DNA of 64,000 bases from Candidatus Methylopumilus universalis (GTDB lineage: Bacteria > Pseudomonadota > Gammaproteobacteria > Burkholderiales > Methylophilaceae). Location: assembly GCF_006364435.1 (NCBI RefSeq), contig NZ_CP040977.1, positions 1,240,001 through 1,304,000 on the forward strand, given 5' to 3'. How positions within the stretch are numbered: the first letter of the stretch is position 1; each line of letters begins with the position of its first letter. Below are positions 1-10,167 of the stretch, one piece after another. The notes under the pieces are model-generated. The model saw only the letters and a program-made list of their open reading frames with translations, did no database searches and was not told the origin of the DNA. The translations under genes were made by a program, and so were the position numbers.

Positions 1-1
1 A

Positions 2-1396
<1,395 letters not shown>

Positions 1397-2197
1397 ATGG
1401 ACCTCTCACTTTATTTTTCGAGTTTCATTTTAGGCCTCATAGAGGGAGCCACCGAATTTTTACCTGTGAGCTCTACGGGCCATTTAATTATTGCAGCTGA
1501 ACTCTTAAAATTTAACCGAGCTTCTGCAAATGTTTTTGAGATCTTTATTCAGTTAGGATCGATTCTGGCAATAGTCGTCGAATATCGCAAAACACTTTTC
1601 AAAGTCGCAAGCAATGCACTTCATGATAAAACCTCACAAAACTTTGTCTTACGACTCTTCATTGCATTTTTGCCGGCAGCGATCTTAGGTCTTTTATTTC
1701 ATAAAGCGATTAAGGCTTATTTATTTTCACCGCTTTATGTGTCACTCGCTCTCATTCTAGGAGGTATTGTGATGATAGCTATTGAAAAACGTCCCTTAAG
1801 AGCGAATACAAAAGCTACAAACGATATCAGCATGATGCAAGCATTTAAAATTGGTTGCGCGCAATGCTTATCTTTAATTCCTGGCGTATCAAGAGCTGCT
1901 GCAACCATCATGGGTGGCATGCTTACAGGATTAAATCGTAAAACAGCCACTGAATTTTCTTTTTATCTTGCGATTCCTGTCATTGCAGCAGCTTCACTAT
2001 TTGATTTAATCAAAAATTTCCAAGATTTAACCATGCAAGATTTACCTATTTTTGCAATTGGTTTTGTCACTGCATTTTTAAGTGCTTATGCTGTCATTAA
2101 ACTTTTTATTCGTTTTGTCGCCACACATACCTTTATTGTTTTTGCCTGGTATCGCATTATTTTGGGTATCCTCGTTTTTATTTATTTTAGCGAGTGA
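1397..2197 (+). CDS. uppP: Undecaprenyl-diphosphatase UppP (BacA)
   Basis: Integral membrane phosphatase that recycles undecaprenyl pyrophosphate to the lipid carrier used in peptidoglycan and polysaccharide synthesis; its loss or overproduction alters bacitracin tolerance in known bacteria. The 266-residue length is normal. The two family motifs are visible: EGATEFLPVSSTGH (residues 16-29) and PGVSRAAATIMGG (about residue 160), with several hydrophobic membrane segments throughout. The ATG follows the thiC stop without a gap, and the stop overlaps the region of the next start, so co-transcription with thiC and the downstream exoD-like gene is likely. Confidence 0.96.
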   Translation: MDLSLYFSSFILGLIEGATEFLPVSSTGHLIIAAELLKFNRASANVFEIFIQLGSILAIVVEYRKTLFKVASNALHDKTSQNFVLRLFIAFLPAAILGLLFHKAIKAYLFSPLYVSLALILGGIVMIAIEKRPLRANTKATNDISMMQAFKIGCAQCLSLIPGVSRAAATIMGGMLTGLNRKTATEFSFYLAIPVIAAASLFDLIKNFQDLTMQDLPIFAIGFVTAFLSAYAVIKLFIRFVATHTFIVFAWYRIILGILVFIYFSE

Positions 2198-2199
2198 TC

Positions 2200-2847
2200 A
2201 TGTCTAACCATCAAGCACTCATTCAAAAACTCCATGGCATAGCCAAAAAAGCCGAACGTCAATCGGTTAACATCGAAGAAGGCTTATCAGCACTCAATCA
2301 TTTTGGATTTTCATTCATCAGTTTTTTATTGGCACTCCCTTTTATGCAGCCCTTTCCAGTGGGGCCTATCAGTGTATTAGGTGGGGTTACTTTCGCTGCC
2401 TTTGGCTGGCAAATTTTAAAGGGATATACCGCTCCGCATTTGCCTCAGAAAATAAACGAGATTGTGCTAAGCGCTGACAATTGGCGACGTATTACAAATG
2501 CTGCTATTAAAATTATTCAATGGACTGAAAAGTTTACAAGGCCTCGTTTAGCTTTATTAATCCGAGGTTCATTAGGCATTCGAATTGAAGCTTTCATTCT
2601 CATTCTCTCAGGTGTCCTCATGGCAGTGCCCTTTGGCATACTCCCTTTAAATAATTTTTTTCCTGGCCTTGCCATTGTTTTTTGTGCACTAGGCCAACTC
2701 CATAAAGATGGATTTTTTATTTTGATCGCTTTCTTTTGGATTCTTTTTACCATCCTTTATTTTGCTGCATTTTTCATAGGTCTTTATCTTTTAGGGCTAG
2801 AAGGACTCCATAATTTTAGCCATTGGCTTCATCAACTCGTTTCATGA
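2200..2847 (+). CDS. ExoD-family membrane protein
   Basis: A protein of about 215 residues resembling the exopolysaccharide synthesis protein ExoD family. The supporting pattern is a hydrophobic stretch LLALPFMQPFPVGPISVLGG near residues 45-65, later FGILPLNNFFPGLAIVFCALG followed by KDGFF, and a closing hydrophobic pair of helices. ExoD was first described in Rhizobium exopolysaccharide production and alkaline tolerance, but its biochemical role is not established. The ATG at 2200 is preferred; a GTG at 2194, in the same frame, would overlap uppP by 4 bp. The 3' end overlaps mutY by 4 bp (ATGA), which argues for one transcript. Confidence 0.72.
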   Translation: MSNHQALIQKLHGIAKKAERQSVNIEEGLSALNHFGFSFISFLLALPFMQPFPVGPISVLGGVTFAAFGWQILKGYTAPHLPQKINEIVLSADNWRRITNAAIKIIQWTEKFTRPRLALLIRGSLGIRIEAFILILSGVLMAVPFGILPLNNFFPGLAIVFCALGQLHKDGFFILIAFFWILFTILYFAAFFIGLYLLGLEGLHNFSHWLHQLVS

Positions 2848-3866
2848 AATCGTTTGCTGACCTTTTAATTGCTTGGCATGCCAAGTCAGGTCGACATCAT
2901 TTACCCTGGCAACAATCTAAAGATCCTTACTCAGTTTGGGTCTCTGAAATCATGTTGCAACAAACACAGGTTACAACCGTCATTGATTACTACAATCGCT
3001 TCATGAAAAAATTTCCAACTATCAAAGCATTGGCAAATGCCGATGAAGAAGAGGTCATGCAATTATGGAGTGGTTTGGGGTATTACCGACGTGCACGTTT
3101 TTTACATGAAGGTGCACAAATGATTGTGGGCGAGATGGAGGGTAATTTTCCATCTGAGTTTGACATGATGATGAAGATACCTGGCATTGGACGCTCAACT
3201 GCAGGTGCCATCGCTGCATTCTCATTTAATCAAAAGAAAGCGATTCTTGATGGTAATGTAAAGCGCGTCTTAAGTCGTTATTTTTTAATTTCGGAATGGA
3301 CTGGCTTACCTCAAACAGAAAAAAAATTATGGCATTACGCAGAGTCACTTCTTCCAAATAAAAATATCGATACTTATACACAAGCACTTATGGATTTAGG
3401 GGCGACCTTATGCAATAAAAAACCCCAATGTAACTTATGTCCTCTAAAAAAAACATGCCTCGCATTTCAAAAGGGCAAAGTCCATCTCATACCCACCCCT
3501 CGCGCTCAAAAAAAGATACCTACAGAATCTACCCATATGATAATCATCAAACATCACGATGAGATCTTGCTTGTTAAACGTCCTCAAAGTGGGATATGGG
3601 GAGGGCTTTGGTCCCTACCTCAACATGAAAATACATCGATCACACCTAAAACATGGATTAAGAAACATTTTGGATTAGAAACGAGTTTGCTAAAAAAAGA
3701 TTTAAAAGCCTCAACGACGTTTACGCATTTCAAACTTGATATTACTTATAGCATCCTTGAGGCCAAATCGCAGCGCTCAAAAATTCCTCACACTTGGCTC
3801 TCGTTAAATCATATTGAAGGGGCAGCCATTCCCTCGATCATTAAGAAAATACTTTTAAAAATCTAA
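2844..3866 (+). CDS. mutY: A/G-specific adenine DNA glycosylase MutY
   Basis: Base-excision repair enzyme removing adenine mispaired with 8-oxoguanine. The ATG at 2844 (ATGA overlap with the previous stop) gives the expected N-terminus; an in-frame TTG at 2823 only adds 7 unlikely residues. Catalytic residues are seen as Glu35 in SEIMLQQTQV and Asp near 135 in LDGNVKRVL, with the helix-hairpin-helix PGIGRSTAGAI between them. The [4Fe-4S] cysteines are at about 190, 196, 199 and 205, giving CX5CX2CX5C where the E. coli enzyme has CX6CX2CX5C. The C-terminal third carries the NUDIX-like 8-oxoG recognition domain (GIWGGLWSLP). It converges with the GNAT gene, overlapping it by 12 bp. Confidence 0.96.
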   Translation: MKSFADLLIAWHAKSGRHHLPWQQSKDPYSVWVSEIMLQQTQVTTVIDYYNRFMKKFPTIKALANADEEEVMQLWSGLGYYRRARFLHEGAQMIVGEMEGNFPSEFDMMMKIPGIGRSTAGAIAAFSFNQKKAILDGNVKRVLSRYFLISEWTGLPQTEKKLWHYAESLLPNKNIDTYTQALMDLGATLCNKKPQCNLCPLKKTCLAFQKGKVHLIPTPRAQKKIPTESTHMIIIKHHDEILLVKRPQSGIWGGLWSLPQHENTSITPKTWIKKHFGLETSLLKKDLKASTTFTHFKLDITYSILEAKSQRSKIPHTWLSLNHIEGAAIPSIIKKILLKI

Positions 3867-4289
3867 TGTCATATCTCGATGCGGAATCTCCGCATCCAAA
3901 TAAATATCGCTCTTTACTTCAAATCCAAATTTTTTATAAAAATCGATCGCATGGCACTGCGCACTGATATAAATTGCTGAGAGTTGATTAAGTTTTGCTA
4001 TCGTCATGGCCTTTTCTAGTAAGGCACTTCCAATGCCTTGACCACGATACTCTTTTAATACTGCCATACGTCCTAATTGCATATGATCTTTTATCACTAT
4101 AGCCCTTGCACATCCAATAGCGGCCTTATCATTAAAAACTAAAAAGTGAATTGCTTTTTCATCCATACCATCCCACTCTAATTGAGGCGTGACTTTTTGT
4201 TCTTGAATAAACACTTTCTCGCGAATATTCTTAAGTTGTGAAAGGCCATCTATCCACTTTACGATCTCAATTTTCAGATTATTTTTCAT
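3855..4289 (-). CDS. GNAT family N-acetyltransferase
   Basis: A single-domain acyl-CoA N-acetyltransferase of 144 residues. The acetyl-CoA binding loop is clear as RGQGIGSALLE (residues 82-92), preceded by a strand with LGRMAVLKE and followed by a C-terminal ISAQCHAIDFYKKFGF, the usual GNAT closing motif. The overall shape (N-terminal VFIQEQKV, then IGCARAI) resembles the YitI/ElaA-like subgroup. The substrate cannot be read from sequence. It is monocistronic on the minus strand, tail-to-tail with mutY, and divergent from the DoxX gene across a 72-bp gap. Confidence 0.87.
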   Translation of the reverse strand: MKNNLKIEIVKWIDGLSQLKNIREKVFIQEQKVTPQLEWDGMDEKAIHFLVFNDKAAIGCARAIVIKDHMQLGRMAVLKEYRGQGIGSALLEKAMTIAKLNQLSAIYISAQCHAIDFYKKFGFEVKSDIYLDAEIPHRDMTLDF

Positions 4290-4307
4290 AGGTGAAATAC
4301 TTGCATC

Positions 4308-4336
4308 TTGATGCTGTTATAGGCATGATGTATTTT
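4308..4336 (+). promoter_or_regulatory. Putative sigma70 promoter for the DoxX gene
   Basis: TTGATG (4308-4313) and TATTTT (4331-4336) are separated by 17 bases, each matching the consensus at 4 of 6 positions. It lies about 25 bases before the DoxX start codon, which has an AAGGA ribosome binding site. Assigned by eye only. Confidence 0.4.
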
Positions 4337-4361
4337 CTTTATATTTATTTTTAAGGATTGT

Positions 4362-4790
4362 ATGAATAAATTTTTACCTGCTATTGCACGTGTATTTATT
4401 GCACAAATTTTTCTTGTATCCATTCTCATTTCACTTAACGGCATTATGAATACACCGGATGGTTATATCGCTTACCAAAACGGATTGATGAGTCATGGTC
4501 TTCCAGGTATTTTTGCACCGATCTCAGTCATTGTGCAACTTTTAGGTGGTTTAGCTCTTTTTGTGGGCTTTAAAACAAGAGTAACTGCGTTAGTATTAAC
4601 TATTTATACACTCATTAATGCATTATCTTATTTATATACATTCACCATTTTGCCTGCTCCTGTTTATCTCATACCGCTTCAACAAGCGCTTCAGTATTTA
4701 GCAATTACAGGTGGCTTGATTGTTTTAATGCAAAATCCTGTCACCACATTTGCACTTGATAATGTAAGTAAAACAAAAAAGCGCAAATAA
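4362..4790 (+). CDS. DoxX family membrane protein
   Basis: A 142-residue protein with four predicted membrane segments and the DoxX-family layout: an N-terminal helix starting ARVFIAQIFLVS, then a conserved glycine-rich helix (ISVIVQLLGGLALFVGF) followed by a short basic loop TRVTA, and two more helices. DoxX-type proteins are thought to act in membrane redox or thiol-oxidative stress functions, but the molecular role is poorly defined. The start is supported by AAGGA 7 bases upstream. A strong hairpin terminator follows (4805-4836), so this is a single-gene unit. Confidence 0.82.
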   Translation: MNKFLPAIARVFIAQIFLVSILISLNGIMNTPDGYIAYQNGLMSHGLPGIFAPISVIVQLLGGLALFVGFKTRVTALVLTIYTLINALSYLYTFTILPAPVYLIPLQQALQYLAITGGLIVLMQNPVTTFALDNVSKTKKRK

Positions 4791-4804
4791 GATTCACTGA
4801 AATT

Positions 4805-4836
4805 TAAAAAAGCAGCCATCAAGGCTGCTTTTTTTA
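4805..4836 (+). terminator. Rho-independent terminator after the DoxX gene
   Basis: A 7-bp perfect stem AGCAGCC / GGCTGCT (4811-4817 and 4823-4829) with a 5-base loop, followed by a run of seven Ts and preceded by As, so it may also work on the other strand. Confidence 0.9.
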
Positions 4837-4896
4837 TATTGATCTATGTCACATATTGCTATCAACCATGGTTATCATTAAAATAATTTAAGTATG

Positions 4897-4911
4897 CTCA
4901 ATATTTTTGAG
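4897..4911. promoter_or_regulatory. Inverted repeat upstream of cytochrome b561 gene
   Basis: CTCAA-TATTT-TTGAG (4897-4911) sits just before a TAGAAT hexamer (4917-4922) that looks like a -10 box and has no good -35 partner. It is placed where an activator or repressor could bind for the cytochrome b561 gene starting at 4957. The repeat is short and may be chance. Confidence 0.25.
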
Positions 4912-4956
4912 TGCGTTAGAATAGAAATCAAGCTTTACTAAATATAAGGAACTATT

Positions 4957-5556
4957 ATGGCAACAGCATCCACAAAATATACAAAGACCGCGATTATTCT
5001 TCATTGGCTCATTGGTTTTGGCATTATCTTTATGTTTTTATTTGGCTGGTATATGGAGGACTTACCGAAAGAGGCTCCTAAAGCTATGAGTTTTGATTTA
5101 TTTGATTTAGGCATTTATACATGGCAATTGAGCGCAGAAGTTTCTCCTCGCACCTTTTACTTTAATCTTCATAAATCACTCGGTATCACAATCTTAGGTT
5201 TGATTGCATTTAGAGTTTTTTGGAGACTGACACATCCAGCACCAGCCCTTATTAAAACGATGAAGGCTTGGGAGAAAAAATTAGCGAATGCTACCCATCA
5301 TGCTCTATACCTTATTATGGTTTTAATTCCTCTATCTGGTGCAGCGATGGCACTCTATAGTAAATATGGCATTAAGTGGTTTGGTATCCCATTAGCTGAG
5401 GGTTTAGGAGATGATGCTATGAGAGATATCTTTAAAAATGCGCATGAAATTATTGGCATTATTCTTCTTGTCTTATTGGGACTTCATATCCTTGCTGTCC
5501 TGAAACATACATTTGTGAATAAGGATGGCACTTTAAAACGTATGACTTTTAAATAA
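4957..5556 (+). CDS. Cytochrome b561 family protein
   Basis: A 199-residue four-helix membrane cytochrome b of the bacterial CybB/YodB type, expected to carry two haems b and pass electrons between quinol and a periplasmic or oxygen-derived acceptor. Candidate haem-ligand histidines lie in hydrophobic contexts: His16 (ILHWLIGFG), the FNLHKSLG helix, THHALYLI and the last helix AHEIIG...GLHILAVLKH. The N-terminal RYTxxAIxLHWL-like signature (KYTKTAIILHW) is diagnostic of the family. It is convergent with the macB permease gene with only one base between stops. Physiological partner unknown; a role as superoxide oxidase, as shown for E. coli CybB, is possible. Confidence 0.9.
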   Translation: MATASTKYTKTAIILHWLIGFGIIFMFLFGWYMEDLPKEAPKAMSFDLFDLGIYTWQLSAEVSPRTFYFNLHKSLGITILGLIAFRVFWRLTHPAPALIKTMKAWEKKLANATHHALYLIMVLIPLSGAAMALYSKYGIKWFGIPLAEGLGDDAMRDIFKNAHEIIGIILLVLLGLHILAVLKHTFVNKDGTLKRMTFK

Positions 5557-5557
5557 A

Positions 5558-6781
5558 TTATTGGTATCTTAAAGCTTCGATTGGATGAAGCTTGGCAGCC
5601 TTACTTGCTGGATAATAACCAAAGAAGACACCCACACTCGCTGCCACCGAAAAAGCTAATACAATGGATTGCATTGAAATTAAAATTTCGGCGCCTACCA
5701 TCTTTTTTACAAGAAGTGCGCCGCCTAATCCAAGCGCGATACCAATCACACAACCTACGATAGAAATCACGCAAGCCTCCAAAAGAAATTGAAGTAGGAT
5801 ATCTTTTTCACGTGCACCTATCGCCATACGAATGCCGATTTCACGTGTGCGCTCAGTGACCGATACCAGCATGATATTCATGATACCGATGCCACCTACA
5901 AGAAGGGAAATAGACGCAATCGCACCTAACAACATTGACATCGTTTTTGCCGTGTCACTTGCAGTTTTGGCCATCGCTGTTAAATTTCTTACTGAAAAAT
6001 CACTTTCTGCATTTTCACGAATATTATGTCGCTGACGAATCAAATCGTTAATCGCATCTTCAGCAACCCCCATATATTTTTCTGATTTAGCTTGCGCCAT
6101 GATCATACGGACACTTCCTGGAATTTGATTACCAAATAATTTTCTCTGCGCTGTTGTGATAGGTACGATAATGGTATCGTCCTGATCTCGGCCATCGAAG
6201 CTTTGCCCTTTACTTTCTAAAACACCCAAAATTGTAAATGGGCTTTTTTTAATACGAATCGTTTTACCAATAGGATCTATATCATCACCAAATAAATTTT
6301 CAGCAACTGTTTTTCCGATAAGGGCCACTCGATTTGCAGAGCGGATATCAGCATCTGAAAATAATTCGCCGCTATCGACGTTCCATCCTCGAATAGAAAA
6401 ATAGGTGGGGGAAGTGCCAATAATTGATGTATTCCAATTGTTACCTGAAAAAATGATTTGCGCGTTGCCAGTACTTATCGGAGCAATAGCTGCAATATCT
6501 TCCAAATCCCCAACCGCATTCGCATCATTGATATTGAGCGCTGAAGAATTACCTGAACCACTTCTCGAACCTGAGGTGCTAGAAGAGCCTGACAAAATCA
6601 CAAATAGATTGCTACCCATCGAATCAATAGATCGTTTAATAGATTGTTGGGCACCCTCACCTATAGCCATCATCAATATCACAGCACCTACACCAATCAC
6701 CATGCCTAACATCGTTAAAAATGTACGAAGGCGGTTTGCGCTCATAGCGTGCCAAGCTTCACTTAACATAGAAAAAAACAT
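5558..6781 (-). CDS. MacB-like ABC transporter permease
   Basis: Permease half of a MacAB-TolC-type exporter, 407 residues. It has an N-terminal membrane helix after the AMSANRLRTFLTMLGMVIG signature, a large periplasmic domain (about residues 45-275) and three C-terminal helices within the FtsX domain ending ASKAAKLHPIEALRYQ. A Ser/Gly-rich loop (about residues 64-78) is typical of MacB periplasmic domains. In E. coli MacB is one polypeptide with the ATPase at its N-terminus; here the ATPase is a separate gene immediately upstream with no spacer base. Substrate (macrolide, siderophore, lipopeptide or other) cannot be inferred. Confidence 0.9.
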   Translation of the reverse strand: MFFSMLSEAWHAMSANRLRTFLTMLGMVIGVGAVILMMAIGEGAQQSIKRSIDSMGSNLFVILSGSSSTSGSRSGSGNSSALNINDANAVGDLEDIAAIAPISTGNAQIIFSGNNWNTSIIGTSPTYFSIRGWNVDSGELFSDADIRSANRVALIGKTVAENLFGDDIDPIGKTIRIKKSPFTILGVLESKGQSFDGRDQDDTIIVPITTAQRKLFGNQIPGSVRMIMAQAKSEKYMGVAEDAINDLIRQRHNIRENAESDFSVRNLTAMAKTASDTAKTMSMLLGAIASISLLVGGIGIMNIMLVSVTERTREIGIRMAIGAREKDILLQFLLEACVISIVGCVIGIALGLGGALLVKKMVGAEILISMQSIVLAFSVAASVGVFFGYYPASKAAKLHPIEALRYQ

Positions 6782-7486
6782 TTAAGCTTCTGCCTTTTCT
6801 TTGTTGCGAGAATCTTCTACAATTTTTCCATCTAAAAAACGTACTTGTCGACTCGCATGTTCTGCAATATCATTTTCGTGCGTGACAATAATGATGGTGT
6901 TTCCAATTTGATTAAGCTCATCAAATATTTTCATAATTTCATCGCTCGTTTTACTATCTAAATTACCTGTTGGTTCATCGGCTAAAATGATACGTGGTTG
7001 ATTAACAAGAGCTCTTGCAATAGCAACTCGCTGCTGCTGTCCTCCTGAAATTTGACTGGGCTTAGAATTGAAATAATTACCGAGCCCCATTCTTTCTAAA
7101 ATATTTTTTGCTATCTTATTTCTTAATTCTTTTTGATCTTCAGCATACACTAAGGGTAATGATACATTTTCAACCAGGGTTGATCGCGCAAGTAAATTAA
7201 AGCCCTGAAAAACAAAACCAATAGTTTTGTTACGAAGCTTTGCTAGCTCATTACTACTTAAAGATTTAACAGAATGTCCATCGAGAATATATTCTCCCTT
7301 GGTTGGCCGATCTAGACAGCCTAAGATATTCATGAAAGTCGATTTACCAGAACCTGAAGGACCCATGATAGCGACATAGTCTCCGTCATCAATAGTCAGA
7401 TTCACATCTTTGAGAACAGGAAAAACACCTGCAGCAGTATTGTAATCTTTGTAAAGACCCTGAATCTCAATGACTTTTTTTGTCAT
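6782..7486 (-). CDS. MacB/LolD-type ABC transporter ATP-binding protein
   Basis: Cytoplasmic ATPase of the type VII (MacB/LolD) ABC family, 234 residues. Walker A GPSGSGKST (about residues 42-50), signature SGGQQQR, Walker B IILADEPTGN and the H-loop VTHE are intact. It is the second half of a split MacB: the stop codon is contiguous with the permease start codon. The upstream macA-like gene ends 4 bases away, so a four-gene operon tolC-macA-ATPase-permease is very likely. LolD was considered but the MacA and TolC neighbours decide for a tripartite exporter. Confidence 0.93.
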   Translation of the reverse strand: MTKKVIEIQGLYKDYNTAAGVFPVLKDVNLTIDDGDYVAIMGPSGSGKSTFMNILGCLDRPTKGEYILDGHSVKSLSSNELAKLRNKTIGFVFQGFNLLARSTLVENVSLPLVYAEDQKELRNKIAKNILERMGLGNYFNSKPSQISGGQQQRVAIARALVNQPRIILADEPTGNLDSKTSDEIMKIFDELNQIGNTIIIVTHENDIAEHASRQVRFLDGKIVEDSRNKEKAEA

Positions 7487-7489
7487 AGG

Positions 7490-8692
7490 TTAAAAGACTC
7501 GTGGCGGACGATTAGGGCCTTGTGCATTTGAGCCAGCTGGTTTTTGATCTGTTGCCATATCAGCTGTAATCACAAATTCATTAGGCTTAATATCTGAAGT
7601 CACAATCTCAGTATATTTGCCATTGGTAATACTTGTCTTAACTCTAATCATTTCAGGCTTGTTGTTTCTTAAGACATAAACTTTGCCAGAACCTAAACCA
7701 TCGCTCTTTGTTTTAGCTTTATTGTCATCTGATTTTTTATCTTTCTTCATGGCTAATTTCATTTCTTCATTTTTAGGGCGATAACGTAAAGCCGCGTTAG
7801 GCACTAATAAAACATTATTATGTTTTGCGAAATTAATATTCACATACGCAGTCATGCCAGGCAATAAGAGTTGTTCTGGATTGTCCACTGAAACCACAAC
7901 GTTATAGGTCACAACATTCGCTGTATTCGTTGGATTGAGTCTAATTTGCTTAACCACACCCTCAAAATTTTGATTTGGAAATGCATCTACATTAAATTTA
8001 GCTGTTTGACCTACCAGAATGCGACCAATATCTGCTTCTGCAAAACTTGTATCGATTTGCATCTTGGATAAGTCTTGCGCAACTTTAAATAGGGTCGGTG
8101 TTTGTAAACTTGCTGCCACTGTTTGACCCACATCCACCTCGCGATCTACGACAACGCCTGAAACAGGTGACTTAATAATCGAATAACCAAGATTCGTTTG
8201 ATCACGTTTGAGTTGTGCTTTTGTCGTACTTAATAGCGCTTGGGCAGATTTTAAAGCTTGAATCGACTGATCGAGCTCTTGTTTAGATACATATTCTTGT
8301 TGAAATAAGTTTTGCATTCTTGCTTCATTCGCTTTAGCTAATTCCACTGAGGCTTCATTGTTTTTTACATTACCCATAGATTGTGCAATTTGTGCTTTAA
8401 ATAATTCATCTTCAAGCTCTAAAAGAATTTGGCCTTTTTTTACTTGATCGTTATAGTCTGCGTAGATTTTTTTAACGCGACCTGAAACTTGGGTACCTAC
8501 ATTCACAAGCGTCACAGGTTTGATCGTGCCATTGGCTGTAACGTTTTGTTCAATGTCTCCCATTGTGACCGGCTGGAGTCGGAATAAATCTTCGGGTTTC
8601 TTTTTATTCGATAGCTGATAAACATAATAAGCACCAAATAGAAAAGCTAAAATTAAAGCAATATTAATTAAATGGGTGGCTAATTTTTTCAT
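7490..8692 (-). CDS. macA: MacA-like periplasmic adaptor (membrane fusion protein)
   Basis: HlyD/MacA-family adaptor of 400 residues linking the inner-membrane ABC transporter to the outer-membrane channel. An N-terminal membrane anchor (about residues 8-27) is followed by the biotinyl-lipoyl half motif GTIKPVTLVNVGTQVSGRV, a coiled-coil hairpin (about residues 95-170, EARMQNLFQQEYVSKQELDQ) and the second lipoyl half SPVSGVVVDREVDVGQTV. A lysine/asparate-rich insertion around residues 305-330 lies in the C-terminal domain. Located 5 bases downstream of the tolC-like gene and 3 bases before the ATPase gene. Confidence 0.93.
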   Translation of the reverse strand: MKKLATHLINIALILAFLFGAYYVYQLSNKKKPEDLFRLQPVTMGDIEQNVTANGTIKPVTLVNVGTQVSGRVKKIYADYNDQVKKGQILLELEDELFKAQIAQSMGNVKNNEASVELAKANEARMQNLFQQEYVSKQELDQSIQALKSAQALLSTTKAQLKRDQTNLGYSIIKSPVSGVVVDREVDVGQTVAASLQTPTLFKVAQDLSKMQIDTSFAEADIGRILVGQTAKFNVDAFPNQNFEGVVKQIRLNPTNTANVVTYNVVVSVDNPEQLLLPGMTAYVNINFAKHNNVLLVPNAALRYRPKNEEMKLAMKKDKKSDDNKAKTKSDGLGSGKVYVLRNNKPEMIRVKTSITNGKYTEIVTSDIKPNEFVITADMATDQKPAGSNAQGPNRPPRVF

Positions 8693-8697
8693 ATGTT

Positions 8698-10167
8698 TTA
8701 TTGTCTTTTCTTTTCGGGCAATTTTTGAATCATTGCATTATCTAGGACGCCTATCGATTGAGCAAGAGTTGTTCTTGCAATATTCCAATTTAAAATCGAT
8801 TGTATTTTTTGTTGTTTTGCATTGGCTAAAGCGCTTTGTGCATTGAGCGTATCAATTATATTTCCAACACCTTCTTTGTATCGGCCTAATGATACACGCG
8901 AAGATTCTTCAGCACTTAAAAGCAAAACATTAGATGCAGTAATCGATTCATTTGCTGTCTTTAAATTTTGATATGCCGTCCATACATCAAGGGATACCTG
9001 AAGTTTTAGCTGATCTCTTCTTGAAGCATTTAATTCTGCAGTAGCTTCAGCTGAACGAATAAGATAAGTAGGTTTGTAACCCTCAAAAAGAGGAATACTT
9101 AAAAAAATGCCAAGTTGTGAAGTATTTTGAGAGGTTTGCCCTAGTAAATTTTCATCGTATTGATTGGAAGCATCAATCCTAACTTTAGGTTTAGCATCGG
9201 CTTTTAAAGCCTCAATTTTAGCTAATGAAGCTTTTAATTGCGCTTCGCTAGCCATTAGGTCTGGTCTTTGGAGCCTCGCTTGCTCAATGAGAGCATCAAT
9301 ATCTTGATCAATTAATTCAGGAATATCATCAAGCTTGCTGTCAGCTATTTGAAAATTAATATTTGCAGGCGCACCCATGATATTGGCAAGGTTTCCATAA
9401 GCCACTTTCAATGTGCCTTCGTTTCTAAGTTTAGTCAGTGTGGCATTAGCAAATGAGGTTTGCGCTTGAAGTTTATCTGCAGGCGTTGCAACACCTGCAA
9501 TGTACTTAGCCTCGGCTGATTTAAAACTTTCTTGGGAAAGGCGCTCAGTCTCAATCGAGGCATTGAGAATTGCTCGACTTGCATGGACTTGATAAAACGC
9601 ATTCACTGAAGCTAATAGAACAGTTTGGACTGTTGCATTTTGAGTAGCGCTTGCTGCTTTTAAAAGCTGATTAGCATTTTCAAAATTAGCATCGCGACTG
9701 CCGAAATCATACAAAAGATAAGATGCAACAATTCTGTTTGTAGCATTTGAATAGTTCGTTGTCCTATTTTTATTTTCTGTTGCGGATAATGTATCTGTCA
9801 CTGATGGAAAGAAGAGTGATCGCGCTACGCCAACTTGTGCTGCTTGAACTTTAGCGTTTGCATAAACTTCTCTTGTTTGAGGGTTATGACAAAGTGCCGC
9901 TTCGGTGACTTCAACCAAAGATAAAGGTTTGTCATAAGCCTTCTGACTGCATGGGTCACCTCCTGATGAATCGATATAACCATCTGGGATAAGTTGAATA
10001 TTTCCTTCTTTTAAATCCTTGTCTGAATACCATATTGATTCAAGCGCGTGAGCTGGAATAAGGGCTCCTAATAAAGAAAAGGTAAGAAAAAAACGAGGAA
10101 AATTCAAATGTGAAAATCTTTTTAAAAAAAGCTTGTTAAGTGCTTCATATGGACAAAATCTTAGCAT
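8698..10167 (-). CDS. TolC-family outer membrane efflux protein (MacAB operon)
   Basis: Outer-membrane channel of the TolC superfamily, 489 residues, first gene of the macAB-like operon. Two OEP repeats are present, each with the alternating coiled-coil helices and the LARPDL/Q-type turn (here QARLQRPDLMASEAQL, about residues 300-315). A hydrophobic signal-peptide stretch FFLTFSLLGALIPAHA ends near residue 42, unusually far from the first ATG, so translation may start further in at a TTG/GTG codon. After the signal there is a spacer of about 50 residues before the first repeat, as in other large TolC-like proteins. It is divergent from the czcC-like gene. Confidence 0.9.
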   Translation of the reverse strand: MLRFCPYEALNKLFLKRFSHLNFPRFFLTFSLLGALIPAHALESIWYSDKDLKEGNIQLIPDGYIDSSGGDPCSQKAYDKPLSLVEVTEAALCHNPQTREVYANAKVQAAQVGVARSLFFPSVTDTLSATENKNRTTNYSNATNRIVASYLLYDFGSRDANFENANQLLKAASATQNATVQTVLLASVNAFYQVHASRAILNASIETERLSQESFKSAEAKYIAGVATPADKLQAQTSFANATLTKLRNEGTLKVAYGNLANIMGAPANINFQIADSKLDDIPELIDQDIDALIEQARLQRPDLMASEAQLKASLAKIEALKADAKPKVRIDASNQYDENLLGQTSQNTSQLGIFLSIPLFEGYKPTYLIRSAEATAELNASRRDQLKLQVSLDVWTAYQNLKTANESITASNVLLLSAEESSRVSLGRYKEGVGNIIDTLNAQSALANAKQQKIQSILNWNIARTTLAQSIGVLDNAMIQKLPEKKRQ

